Positions 51,319 to 60,707 of a stretch of 64,000 nt of DNA are shown piece after piece. The notes below the pieces were generated by a model, which was given only the letters and a program-made list of their open reading frames with translations, ran no database searches and was not told the DNA's origin. The stretch covers positions 2,232,001 to 2,296,000 of the forward strand of contig NZ_AP012541.1 in the NCBI RefSeq assembly GCF_000829035.1, read 5' to 3'. The stretch's first letter is position 1. Every line of letters begins with the position of its first letter. The position numbers were made by a program, and so were the translations under genes. The DNA is from Lacticaseibacillus paracasei subsp. paracasei. Its GTDB lineage: Bacteria > Bacillota > Bacilli > Lactobacillales > Lactobacillaceae.

Positions 51319-53148
51319 CTACTTCTTCAAATGATAACTGTAAGTGGCAATGATGACATTCTCGCGACTTGCAAAGGCGGCGCGCAGGCGGAAGTTGGTT
51401 TGGTTGTGAAGAATATTCTGCCATTTTTTACGTGGTACGAACTGCGGAATGAGTACCGTGGTTGTAAAGTTCCGTTTGGCGGCGTTGCGCGCGACGATGT
51501 CAACGAAGCGAATAGTTGGGGCTTCGATGGAACGGTATGATGAGTGGATATCAACAAATCGCACCTCTGGAAAATCCGCGCGGAATTCGCTTTGGGTTTC
51601 TTTTTCCTTATTGGGATTCTCGTCCATCGAAACGTGCATAGCAATGACATAGTCGCCAATTGACTGAGCATAATTTAAGGCCGCGCGCGTAACCCGAGTG
51701 ACATTACCGACCAAAACAATGACGGTGCTGCCATCGTAATCATGTTGTGCCACTTCGACCGGCAAGCGTAATTGCTCAGCAACTTTGTCATAATGATCGC
51801 GAATTTTATAAAACATGAAAATGGCGAGTGGCATCACAATAAAGAATGGCCAGATATCAAGCAATCGGTAAGCAAACAGGATGACGAGAATTGCAAAGGA
51901 AATCAACGCGCCAGAGAAGTTAGCAATCGTTTTGCCAATCCAACCTTTTCCGCGATGACGGAACCAATGGATAATCATCCCACTTTGCGACAAGGTAAAT
52001 GGAATGAACACACCAACCGCGTACAACGGAATCAGCCGTTCAGTTGATCCTTGGAAAATCGTAATCAGCGCCGCGGCTCCTAACGCCAGTGTCAAAATCC
52101 CGTTAGAGTAACCCAAGCGATCGCCACGATCCAGATACATATGCGGCATAAACTTATCTTTGGCCAAATTAAAAGCCAAAACTGGAAAAGCTGAAAATCC
52201 GGTATTGGCTGCCACAGCCAAGATCAAGGCGGTCGCAAATTGAACAACGTAGTACATGATACCTGCTCCGCCAAAGGTTTCTTTGGCCACTTGCGAAAGC
52301 ACCGTCACTTTGGCCACCGGCACAATACCGTACCAATAGTTCAAAAATGTAATACCAGCAAAGAAGAAGCCAAGGATGGCAGCCATGATGGCCAACGTTT
52401 TAGCCGCATTCTTTTCTTTAGGCATTTTAAAAAACGGCACCGCATTACTAATTGCTTCAACCCCAGTCAGTGAACTGGACCCACTGGAAAATGCCCGGAA
52501 GATCAAGGCCATCGAGACTCCCGGAATCGCTGCACCGACAAAGGAAGTTGCCTTGTACGGAATAGCGCCTGTTGCCACTTGGTAAAGTCCCCAGATGATC
52601 ATGCCCGTCATGACGACAACGAATAAGTAAACCGGGACCATCAAAAAATTGGCCGATTCACTCATGCCACGTAAATTCATGCTCATCAGGATGAAAATGA
52701 TGATCAGTGAAATGATCACCTGCTTGCCATAAAGCGCAGGAATTGCACTGGTAATCGCTTCAGCACCCGCGGAAACTGAGACTGAAACCGTTAGCATATA
52801 ATCAATCAGTAATGAAGCGCCTGCGGTTAGGCCGGCATTTTTACCTAGATTTTCGCTAGCGACAACATACGCGCCGCCGCCACTAGGATAGGCGTGAATA
52901 ATCTGGCGATAGGATAGTGTCAATGAAATCAAGAGCACTAAAACAAAGGCAGCGATCGGCAATGAGTACCAAATCGCAGCCGCTGACAATGTCGTCAGAA
53001 CTAAGACAATTTGTTCAGTCCCGTAAGCCACACTTGAAAGCGCATCTGACGATAACATCGCCAGTGCCTTGAAAATGTTAAGCTTTTGACCGCCTTCCTC
53101 AGAAGATTTCAGTGGTCGCCCAATAAACAGGCGCTTTAAATGCATCAT
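51319..53148 (-). CDS. kimA: KimA-type high-affinity potassium importer
   Basis: About 609 residues; in-frame ATGs at 53154, 53148 and 53145 follow AGGAGT, and 53148 has the best spacing. About twelve helices of the APC fold (1-450) and a cytoplasmic Usp-like C-terminal domain (460-609). Segments recalled from Bacillus KimA (YdaO) are nearly unchanged: KALAMLSSDALSSVAYGTEQI, SYRQIIHAYPSGGGAYVV, IPLYAVGVFIPFTLSQSGM and KKWQNILHNQTNFRLRAAF. It is a proton-coupled K+ uptake system that in Bacillus is controlled by c-di-AMP. The upstream spacer shows no recognisable ydaO riboswitch. Often annotated only as amino acid permease. Confidence 0.92.
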   Translation of the reverse strand: MMHLKRLFIGRPLKSSEEGGQKLNIFKALAMLSSDALSSVAYGTEQIVLVLTTLSAAAIWYSLPIAAFVLVLLISLTLSYRQIIHAYPSGGGAYVVASENLGKNAGLTAGASLLIDYMLTVSVSVSAGAEAITSAIPALYGKQVIISLIIIFILMSMNLRGMSESANFLMVPVYLFVVVMTGMIIWGLYQVATGAIPYKATSFVGAAIPGVSMALIFRAFSSGSSSLTGVEAISNAVPFFKMPKEKNAAKTLAIMAAILGFFFAGITFLNYWYGIVPVAKVTVLSQVAKETFGGAGIMYYVVQFATALILAVAANTGFSAFPVLAFNLAKDKFMPHMYLDRGDRLGYSNGILTLALGAAALITIFQGSTERLIPLYAVGVFIPFTLSQSGMIIHWFRHRGKGWIGKTIANFSGALISFAILVILFAYRLLDIWPFFIVMPLAIFMFYKIRDHYDKVAEQLRLPVEVAQHDYDGSTVIVLVGNVTRVTRAALNYAQSIGDYVIAMHVSMDENPNKEKETQSEFRADFPEVRFVDIHSSYRSIEAPTIRFVDIVARNAAKRNFTTTVLIPQFVPRKKWQNILHNQTNFRLRAAFASRENVIIATYSYHLKK

Positions 53149-53330
53149 TTTCATTACTCCTATATGACCCGAATGTATCGGGAAAATTTAACCAAAACAC
53201 AAACAATCATCAGTGTAACCTAAATAGACGCTCAAGCCTACCTTATCTAACGCAACAGGACAACTTGGTGAGATTCCCTGACGAAAAGCCCCAACAATAT
53301 CGTCCTAACTAGCATGATGTGCAAAAAAGC

Positions 53331-53376
53331 AAAAACGGCCACCTTCTCGGTGATGCCCGGGAAAGTGGTCGTTTTC
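53331..53376 (-). terminator. Terminator of DUF1827-like gene
   Basis: Minus-strand AAAACGACCACTTTC / GAAGGTGGCCGTTTTT; the hairpin overlaps the stop region. Confidence 0.75.
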
Positions 53377-53377
53377 G

Positions 53378-53722
53378 TTACGCCTTTTCGATAATCACAA
53401 CATCATGGACCTTCAACTTGCGATGAACCTCGTGCTCGATCTCGCTTTTAGCAGCGTGGTCAATTTTAAGGTCAGCTTTAGGCGTATCAGGCAACAGTTT
53501 TTCCAAGACAAAATCAATCTCAGCATCTTTAATGGTGCGTTTGTCGTGGGTCAAGACGACATCGACTTGGTCAAATCCTTCAACGTAATAAACATGAACA
53601 GATCCTAACGTATATAATTCAAAAAACTTAACCGGCTTTCGATTATAAAGATACCGCATTGTGTTCGGTAACATTTTGTGCAAGCTGGCGTTAAGCCGAA
53701 TGGGATTTTGAATCAGCTTCAT
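53378..53722 (-). CDS. DUF1827-like small protein
   Basis: 114 residues from the ATG at 53722 with AAAAGGGG upstream. A longer frame would run through a palindromic repeat and is rejected. The middle (FFELYTLGSVHVYYVEGFDQ, then THDKRTIKDAEIDFVLEKLL) resembles the Lactobacillales DUF1827 family; the C-terminus is basic/acidic and helical. Soluble, function unknown. Separated from groEL by three palindromic repeats. Confidence 0.65.
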   Translation of the reverse strand: MKLIQNPIRLNASLHKMLPNTMRYLYNRKPVKFFELYTLGSVHVYYVEGFDQVDVVLTHDKRTIKDAEIDFVLEKLLPDTPKADLKIDHAAKSEIEHEVHRKLKVHDVVIIEKA

Positions 53723-53744
53723 CAAATCGCCCCTTTTTTTGTGT

Positions 53745-53863
53745 GTGAGCGTGAACCAGCGCGGTAGAAACCGGAGTGTAAGCGGCCTTGAACGTGATGG
53801 TCGGGTTGTGACCATTGCGTTCAAGATCCTTACACGCAGGTTGCTGCGCTGGCGAACGCGTTA
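53745..53863 (+). repeat. Palindromic repeat family 1, array 2 copy A
   Basis: Arms gcgtgaaccagcgcggtaga / gcgctggcgaacgcg; inner ccttgaacg/cgttcaag and atggtc/gaccat around gggttgt. It begins 23 bases upstream of the DUF1827-like start codon. Confidence 0.92.
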
Positions 53864-53868
53864 TGACT

Positions 53869-53986
53869 GAGCGTGAGCTTGCCCGGTTAGAAACCGGAGT
53901 ATAAGTGGCCTCAAGTGCATTGGCCGGGCTTTGGCCAGTGTGCTTGAGGTCCTTATACGCAGGTTTCTGGGCAAGCGAACGCGTTA
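53869..53986 (+). repeat. Palindromic repeat family 1, array 2 copy B
   Basis: Outer arm cttgccc/gggcaag and central stem ctcaag...ggcc / ggcc...cttgag replace those of its neighbours, with pairing kept. Confidence 0.92.
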
Positions 53987-53991
53987 TGACT

Positions 53992-54108
53992 GAGCGTGAG
54001 CCAGCGCGGTAGAAACCGGAGTGTAAGCGGCCTTGAACGTGATGGTCGGGTTGTGACCATTGCGTTCAAGGTCCTTACACGCAGGTTGCTGCGCTGGCGA
54101 ACGCGTTA
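53992..54108 (+). repeat. Palindromic repeat family 1, array 2 copy A'
   Basis: Differs from copy 53745-53863 at only about two positions in the aligned part (gagcc for gaacc, caaggt for caagat), including the same trailing ttatgac. Confidence 0.92.
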
Positions 54109-54284
54109 TGACCGCGACATCGCTTTGATGTCCACGGCTGATGATCTTATTAATTAACCATCATACAACATGAAACCATCTTTATTTTACCAATGAATGC
54201 CCCTTAGTGACTAATGATTAGGCACAGAAATGTTAATTAACTTCATAAAGTGACCTTGAAAACTTGAAAAGCACACTATGTAAA
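54109..54284. other. AT-rich spacer between repeat array 2 and groEL terminator
   Basis: About 175 bases with no gene. It probably holds the promoter of the DUF1827-like gene; several TTAATTAA-like words occur, but no convincing -35/-10 pair was identified. Confidence 0.35.
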
Positions 54285-54322
54285 CAACAAAAGCACCGGC
54301 GCATAAGCCAGTGCTTTTGTTG
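54285..54322 (-). terminator. Terminator of groESL
   Basis: CAACAAAAGCACTGG / CCGGTGCTTTTGTTG long stem, 17 bases after the groEL stop. Confidence 0.8.
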
Positions 54323-54338
54323 AACGCATAGGCAGAAA

Positions 54339-55982
<1,644 letters not shown>

Positions 55983-56009
55983 TCACCTCAAAATTGATCG
56001 ATTATTTAG

Positions 56010-56291
56010 TTACGCAATTGCCATGATGTCTTTTTCATGCAATACAAGGTAGTCTTGACCTTCATACTTCACTTCAGAGCCGGCGTATTTGTCGTATAAT
56101 ACAGTATCGCCAACTTTGACGGCCATTGGCAAACGCTTGCCTTCTGGTGTCAAAGCGCCTTCACCTACTGCAACAACTTTGCCGGTTTGCGGCTTTTGTT
56201 TTGCGTTGTTGGCTAAAACGATGCCGCCAACTGTCTGCTCCTCTTCTTCAACGACCTCGACAATCACGCGATCTCCTAATGGTTTTAACAA
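56010..56291 (-). CDS. groES: 10-kDa co-chaperonin GroES
   Basis: 93 residues. [12 protein letters not shown] start, mobile loop [13 protein letters not shown] and roof/C-terminal [17 protein letters not shown]. It is the heptameric lid of GroEL. First gene of the operon, 36 bases ahead of groEL, directly behind a CIRCE element and a strong vegetative promoter. Confidence 0.99.
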
Positions 56292-56320
56292 GGCAATCCC
56301 TCCACATTACATTTTTTGAT

Positions 56321-56347
56321 TTAGCACTCGTTATGTCTAAGTGCTAA
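56321..56347 (-). promoter_or_regulatory. CIRCE element (HrcA operator) of groESL
   Basis: TTAGCACTC-N9-AAGTGCTAA against the consensus TTAGCACTC-N9-GAGTGCTAA, one mismatch. It lies between the promoter and the groES start. Confidence 0.97.
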
Positions 56348-56358
56348 CTACAGAAGTA

Positions 56359-56387
56359 ACTATAACGAGTTTTACGGTTGAATGCAA
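56359..56387 (-). promoter_or_regulatory. groESL promoter
   Basis: Minus strand TTGCAT (56382-56387), 17-base spacer, TATAGT (56359-56364), placing the start site at the CIRCE element. Confidence 0.8.
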
Positions 56388-56442
56388 CCCCAAACCGTGG
56401 AATGTTATACTTATTCCAGACATTTTTTTAAAGGAGCTCTTT

Positions 56443-57087
56443 ATGTCACTACAAAAACATGGACTTTCCATTATTGGTGCCTATTTAGTGGCGCTGATTG
56501 GTAACTTGCTGATTTTCCAAATCTTACCCGTTGGCCGACTCAGCTTAGGTCTTGCTACTGTGATCAGTGTGCTGGCGATGATTGCCGCTGGATTCAGTGA
56601 GCGGCAGTTAGTCATTGCCAACGCCATCGAAGAACCTGGGGTTGCCGCCCCACAACAACGGGTTTTCTGGGGACTAATCGGTATCGTTGGCGTTTTGGTC
56701 GCTCAGCTTGTGGGTTCATGGCTAGAAACATTTTTATTCAAAATACCGCAAACTAGCAGCCTGATTCACCAGCAGCTGTCCAGTATGGCAACTAATCCGT
56801 GGTATTTCCTAGTGATCGGATTGGCTATTCCTGTGTTGGAAGAGCTAACCTATCGCAAAGTTCTATTCGGTAATCTTGTGAATGTCACCGGTATCTTTGG
56901 CGGTGCCTTGATCACTAGTCTCCTGTTTGCTTTAACGCAACCGGGTGGACACTGGTTAAGCGCCACATTGGTTGGACTTGTTCTTGCATATGATTATCGA
57001 CACACTGGCGCAGTCAGCACGGCTATTATCGCCCGCCTTGGATCTTTGTGGGTGGTTTGGCTTTACTATCTCGCCCACACCCTATAA
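56443..57087 (+). CDS. CPBP (Abi)-family membrane protein with incomplete active site
   Basis: 214 residues from the ATG at 56443 with AAAGGAG upstream. About six helices. The first CPBP motif EELTYRKVLFG (EExxxR) is intact. The second, normally FxxxH, reads FALTQ, and the third, normally HxxxN/D, reads ARLGS. Proteolytic CPBP enzymes need these His residues, so this one may be non-catalytic or use other residues. Bacterial CPBP proteins include bacteriocin self-immunity factors and prenyl-protein peptidases. Divergent from groESL. Confidence 0.85.
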   Translation: MSLQKHGLSIIGAYLVALIGNLLIFQILPVGRLSLGLATVISVLAMIAAGFSERQLVIANAIEEPGVAAPQQRVFWGLIGIVGVLVAQLVGSWLETFLFKIPQTSSLIHQQLSSMATNPWYFLVIGLAIPVLEELTYRKVLFGNLVNVTGIFGGALITSLLFALTQPGGHWLSATLVGLVLAYDYRHTGAVSTAIIARLGSLWVVWLYYLAHTL

Positions 57088-57106
57088 TCGTAATCGAATA
57101 TTAACC

Positions 57107-57133
57107 TTGACCCCTGCTTTCATCCCTTATAAT
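57107..57133 (+). promoter_or_regulatory. Promoter of the LCP gene
   Basis: TTGACC (57107-57112) and TATAAT (57128-57133), spacer 15. Confidence 0.55.
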
Positions 57134-57167
57134 AGAAATAATGATTTTGTGAAGGAGCAGTTCAAAC

Positions 57168-58226
57168 ATGGAGACACGTTCTAATCGCCGCCAACAACAA
57201 CAGAAGCCGAGGCGTTTTCGCTGGGGCAAATTGATCGGCCTAATCGTTGTGGTTGGTCTGTTCACAACAGGTGCGTATGCCTTGCGGTTATACAGTCAGG
57301 CAAAATATGCCATCAATAATACATATCATGCGACCAAACATGTCAGTACCGACATTGCTAACAAGAAGCCGTTCGCCGTTTTGCTACTAGGCGTCGATAC
57401 TGGTGCTGATGGTCGGATTGAAAAGGGCAACTCTGATACCATGATTGTTGCTGTCGTTAATCCTAAAACCAAGAAAACAACCATGGTCAGTATCCCGCGT
57501 GACACCGCTGCAGAGTTAATTGGCACAAAGGAATTCAACATGCAGAAGATCAATGCCGCGTACAACGTTGGCGGTTCGGACATGGCGATCAACACTGTTT
57601 CCAAGCTGGTCAATGTCCCGATTTCTTACTACCTAACAATCAACATGGGTGCGCTTGAAAAAGTCGTCAATGCTGTCGGCGGTATTGATGTCGTCGTACC
57701 GTTTTCCTTTCAGGATCCATACACTGGCAACCAGAAGTTCACGAAAGGCCCCATGCATCTCAATGGCAATATGGCGCTGGCATATTCACGGATGCGTCAC
57801 TCTGACCCAGAGGGCGATTATGGCCGACAGAAGCGGCAGCAACAAGTCATCAAGGCCATTCTCAAAAAAGCAATTTCTGTTGGATCACTTGGCAATTTTA
57901 CCAAGCTCATGGACACTATCTCAAAAAATATTGCCACGAATATGAGTTTTGATGATATGCAAAGTATTTTCTTGAATTACCGTGACGCCGCCAAAACAGT
58001 TTCGACTGATCATTTGCAAGGTGTCAACGCATGGGTCGGTGATGGTGCTTACCAGATTGCTTCCGACGCTGAGATGCAACGAATCTCCAACAAACTTCGG
58101 ACAGCTCTGGGGCTGCAAACCGAAACCATCAGCAATGAAGAGACAAAACAAAATGCGAAGAACACGCAGTTTGACTTTAAGGCAACCACGGACCAAAACT
58201 ACATTATCTTTACCCCGTATGATTGA
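57168..58226 (+). CDS. LytR-CpsA-Psr (LCP) family cell-wall ligase
   Basis: 352 residues: a basic cytoplasmic tail (RSNRRQQQQKPRRFRWGK), one membrane helix (LIGLIVVVGLFTTGAYAL) and an external LCP domain (about 65-235). Conserved LCP features: LLLGVDTG, SDTMIVAVVNPKTKKTTMVSIPRD with the key Arg-Asp, INAAYNVGG, VGGIDV, and YSRMRHSDPEGDYGRQKRQQ (Arg cluster). LCP enzymes transfer teichoic acids or polysaccharides from undecaprenyl carriers to peptidoglycan. GAAGGAG precedes the start. Monocistronic. Confidence 0.95.
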   Translation: METRSNRRQQQQKPRRFRWGKLIGLIVVVGLFTTGAYALRLYSQAKYAINNTYHATKHVSTDIANKKPFAVLLLGVDTGADGRIEKGNSDTMIVAVVNPKTKKTTMVSIPRDTAAELIGTKEFNMQKINAAYNVGGSDMAINTVSKLVNVPISYYLTINMGALEKVVNAVGGIDVVVPFSFQDPYTGNQKFTKGPMHLNGNMALAYSRMRHSDPEGDYGRQKRQQQVIKAILKKAISVGSLGNFTKLMDTISKNIATNMSFDDMQSIFLNYRDAAKTVSTDHLQGVNAWVGDGAYQIASDAEMQRISNKLRTALGLQTETISNEETKQNAKNTQFDFKATTDQNYIIFTPYD

Positions 58227-58232
58227 TCATTC

Positions 58233-58270
58233 AAAAACACCCGCAGATTTCACTGTCCGCGGGTGTTTTT
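58233..58270. terminator. Bidirectional terminator between LCP and ABC permease genes
   Basis: AAAAACACCCGC / GCGGGTGTTTTT with A and T runs on both sides, between convergent genes. Confidence 0.9.
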
Positions 58271-58287
58271 GCGCTTAAATTCAAGAT

Positions 58288-59316
58288 TCAAGCAAGTTTC
58301 TTCTGGGGTCGTTCCCGATACCACCACCAGAAACCAAGAGCAAGAATGGCTATGATTGAAACGGTATAAGAAAGCAGCTCATTGTTTAACAGCCACTGAC
58401 CAAGCCCGTATGGTATGACAGCCAATGCATATATCATGACCACCCAGCGTAATTTTGGCAGTAAGAGAACATTGCCCGCATTTTCCAGCGAAATGTGGTC
58501 AAATAACCACCGCGTCGCAAAATAGCCGATAATACTGATAACCATCGCGGCAATAAAGTAGGCAAAAAATAAGTTGTTGCCTGATAACCGGACTGGATTC
58601 GACCGCATCGTTGAATAGATCAGTCGATCTGCTGCAGTTGCCCCAAACCACGTACCGAACAGCCCGAAGACCCCCATCCAAAACGGTGACGCGAAAATCG
58701 TACCAATGGCGGTGCCGATTGTATACATGAAACTAACAACCGCTATATTCATGAGCAAAACACCTAAAAGATTCATCCCACTCAATCCGACATACATAGC
58801 AGGAATGGCAACATAATAACCTATGATGGTGATCCCTGAGCCAAGCATCATCACACCAAGAAGACTCAGAAAACCATACCAATAACGTGTTGCAAATACC
58901 CTTCTTCGGCGAAACCCACTACTGAAAATGGCTGCATTAAAACCACTCGCTTGGTCAATACTGGCTATTGCTAAACCGACTATTAGCGGAATCAAATACG
59001 AGACAACCGTGAAAAAGCGACCACTAATAAGGTCAGACAAAAGTTGCCCTTTTTGATTTGGAATAAAAAGATGACGCTGGTCTTCCCGATACTCTTCATA
59101 ACTTTTATTGTTATAAAAAGTAAGGTGATTTTTCTTGGCCTCTTGTTTACTTTCTTCAAACTGCGCTAAGTCCATGACGTATTTTTGCTCGTTATGATAA
59201 TTTTGTATGCTTTGACCCAAATTCACCGCTGACAGCAACAGTGCAAAGACTACCATCACCCGCAACAAAACTTTATGTCGCGATCTTACCAGTTTCAATA
59301 AACGATCTTCACCCAT
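58288..59316 (-). CDS. ABC-2-type permease of the GntR-controlled transporter
   Basis: 342 residues. N-terminal helix (LLRVMVVFALLLSAVNLG), an external loop of about 70 residues, then five or more helices (SYLIPLIVGLAIASI; YGFLSLLGVMMLGSGITIIG; MFIAAMVISIIGYFATRWLF-like). Typical of ABC-2 permeases of the YtrC/EcsB kind. It abuts the ATPase gene (stop and start adjacent). Likely an envelope-stress or peptide-linked ABC system as in Bacillus ytr operons; substrate unknown. Confidence 0.85.
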   Translation of the reverse strand: MGEDRLLKLVRSRHKVLLRVMVVFALLLSAVNLGQSIQNYHNEQKYVMDLAQFEESKQEAKKNHLTFYNNKSYEEYREDQRHLFIPNQKGQLLSDLISGRFFTVVSYLIPLIVGLAIASIDQASGFNAAIFSSGFRRRRVFATRYWYGFLSLLGVMMLGSGITIIGYYVAIPAMYVGLSGMNLLGVLLMNIAVVSFMYTIGTAIGTIFASPFWMGVFGLFGTWFGATAADRLIYSTMRSNPVRLSGNNLFFAYFIAAMVISIIGYFATRWLFDHISLENAGNVLLLPKLRWVVMIYALAVIPYGLGQWLLNNELLSYTVSIIAILALGFWWWYRERPQKKLA

Positions 59317-60204
59317 TTATTTCACCTCCGCGTTTTTGGCGCGAAACTCAACTTTAAATAAATCAGATAGCGATAACGGCAAACTCTCATTCAGCACGGG
59401 TTCTTCGGCGGCAATCGCGGCCTTGACTTCAGGTGTGAAATGCGGGAAAACCGCTTCGATCACGCGTCCACGAATGGTCAGAATCCGACCTTGTTCCCTG
59501 ATCACATCAGGAATCGCCTTGGTTTTGAAAACTAACTGCAGCTTGATCGCCTGCTGTCTGACGTCCTCTAGCGTCAAGTCCTGACTGATCCGACCGGCTT
59601 TAACGAACAAAACGCGATCTGACAAGCCGTCTAATTCGACTAGATTATGTGAGGCGATGAGAAAGGTTCGTTTACCATCAGCAACAGCATCTACCACCAA
59701 ATTGACAATCCGCTCGCGAATCAGCAAATCCAACCCATCAAATGGTTCATCCAGAAAAACATACGGTGCCCCGCTCGCCAGCGCCAACGCCACCATCACC
59801 AATGCCTGGTAACCTTTTGAAAGACTCTGAAAACGTTGTGATCCTTGCAGGCCGAACTTTTTGATTAGCGCCATAAACCGCGCTTGATCAAACGTCGCAT
59901 AGAGCAATTGATAATCGCCGGCGATTTTATCCAGCCGGTATTTACGGAAGAAGAGATGTTGATTATCAAGGTAAAAAAGATTTTCGCGTTGTTCCGGATG
60001 GTCGGTCAAGTCCTGTTCATCCAACTCAATGGTGCCCCCGTCCGCACGATATTGATGCGTCACTGTTCGGAAGATGGTCGTTTTCCCAATACCGTTAGGC
60101 CCGACAAGCCCGACCACCTGCCCTAGTGATAAGGAAAATGTGATGTTATTCAGTACAGCCTGATCGGCAATCTTTTTTTGCAATTTTGTGATCGTTAAAC
60201 TCAT
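59317..60204 (-). CDS. ABC transporter ATP-binding protein of the GntR-controlled transporter
   Basis: 295 residues. Walker A GLVGPNGIGKTTIF, Q-loop YLDNQHLFF, signature SLSKGYQALVMVALALASG (SKGY in place of SGGQ), Walker B YVFLDEPFDGLD and H-loop ASHN. The C-terminal 80 residues are a regulatory extension. It drives the permease encoded downstream. ATG overlaps the gntR stop by 4 bp. The atypical signature loop is common in YtrB-like ATPases. Confidence 0.93.
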   Translation of the reverse strand: MSLTITKLQKKIADQAVLNNITFSLSLGQVVGLVGPNGIGKTTIFRTVTHQYRADGGTIELDEQDLTDHPEQRENLFYLDNQHLFFRKYRLDKIAGDYQLLYATFDQARFMALIKKFGLQGSQRFQSLSKGYQALVMVALALASGAPYVFLDEPFDGLDLLIRERIVNLVVDAVADGKRTFLIASHNLVELDGLSDRVLFVKAGRISQDLTLEDVRQQAIKLQLVFKTKAIPDVIREQGRILTIRGRVIEAVFPHFTPEVKAAIAAEEPVLNESLPLSLSDLFKVEFRAKNAEVK

Positions 60205-60566
60205 GCTTGTCCCTCCTTCTCATTGAGCCATGCCTGCAGAATGGGAATGCTGATCCCCAAACTCTGCGCTTCAACCACTAAGGCATCAAATTTAGGCCGA
60301 AATGCCGCAATATCTTTTGTATTGGCCTGCCTTAACGGTTCGGCAATGAACGAGCCGCGTCCTGGCTCAACATAGATCACGCCATCTGCTTCAAGCTGCT
60401 TATAGGCCTTTGCAATCGTGTTGGGATTGAGCTGCTCTTGTTTTGCCATCTCTCGCACCGATGGCAATTTGTCACCTGGCAGCAGCACGCCTTGCACCAC
60501 TTGTGCTTTAATTTGCAACACAAGGCGCTCGTAGTAAGCCAAATGGGCATACGGATCAGTCGCCAT
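60201..60566 (-). CDS. GntR-family regulator, YtrA type
   Basis: 121 residues from the ATG at 60566 with AAAGGGGG upstream; a longer frame would include the operator region and is rejected. A GntR winged helix (YERLVLQIKAQVVQGVLLPG, LPSVREMAKQEQLNPNTIAKAYKQLE, GRGSFIA) is followed by only about 45 residues, the short C-terminal dimer domain of YtrA regulators. It should repress its own operon by binding the perfect dyad over the promoter. The inducer is unknown (cell-wall antibiotics in Bacillus YtrA). Confidence 0.95.
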   Translation of the reverse strand: MATDPYAHLAYYERLVLQIKAQVVQGVLLPGDKLPSVREMAKQEQLNPNTIAKAYKQLEADGVIYVEPGRGSFIAEPLRQANTKDIAAFRPKFDALVVEAQSLGISIPILQAWLNEKEGQA

Positions 60567-60589
60567 GACCACGCCCCCTTTCGTATTAT

Positions 60590-60612
60590 GTGTACTATTA
60601 TACGTAGTACAC
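60590..60612 (-). promoter_or_regulatory. GntR operator dyad over the promoter
   Basis: Perfect GTGTACTA-N7-TAGTACAC. The minus-strand -10 TATAAT lies inside it, with TTGCCT as -35 and a 16-base spacer. Position and symmetry are those of a repressor site; similar GTGTA/TACAC sites are known for YtrA-type regulators. Confidence 0.8.
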
Positions 60613-60630
60613 TTAAAAAGGCAAGCGAAA

Positions 60631-60658
60631 AGAGCAAGTCTTATCGAACGACTTGCTC
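60631..60658. terminator. Hairpin between rex and gntR
   Basis: GAGCAAGTC-N9-GACTTGCTC perfect stem. T runs occur on both sides (TTTTCGC on minus, CACGTTTTTT on plus). With the hairpin at 60677 it forms tandem terminators after rex. Confidence 0.7.
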
Positions 60659-60676
60659 TCACGTTTTTTCCAAACA

Positions 60677-60700
60677 AAAAACGCCGACTAGCGGCGTTTT
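60677..60700 (-). terminator. Terminator of rex
   Basis: Minus-strand AAAACGCCG / CGGCGTTTTTT with a 6-base loop, just past the rex stop. Confidence 0.85.
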
Positions 60701-60707
60701 CGACAAA

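Noticed and set aside
53149..53330. ydaO-type c-di-AMP riboswitch upstream of kimA
   Set aside because: The short spacer lacks recognisable conserved ydaO blocks and a terminator/antiterminator pair.
53723..53824. N-terminal extension of the DUF1827-like protein
   Set aside because: It reads through a palindromic repeat; the ATG at 53722 has its own Shine-Dalgarno site.
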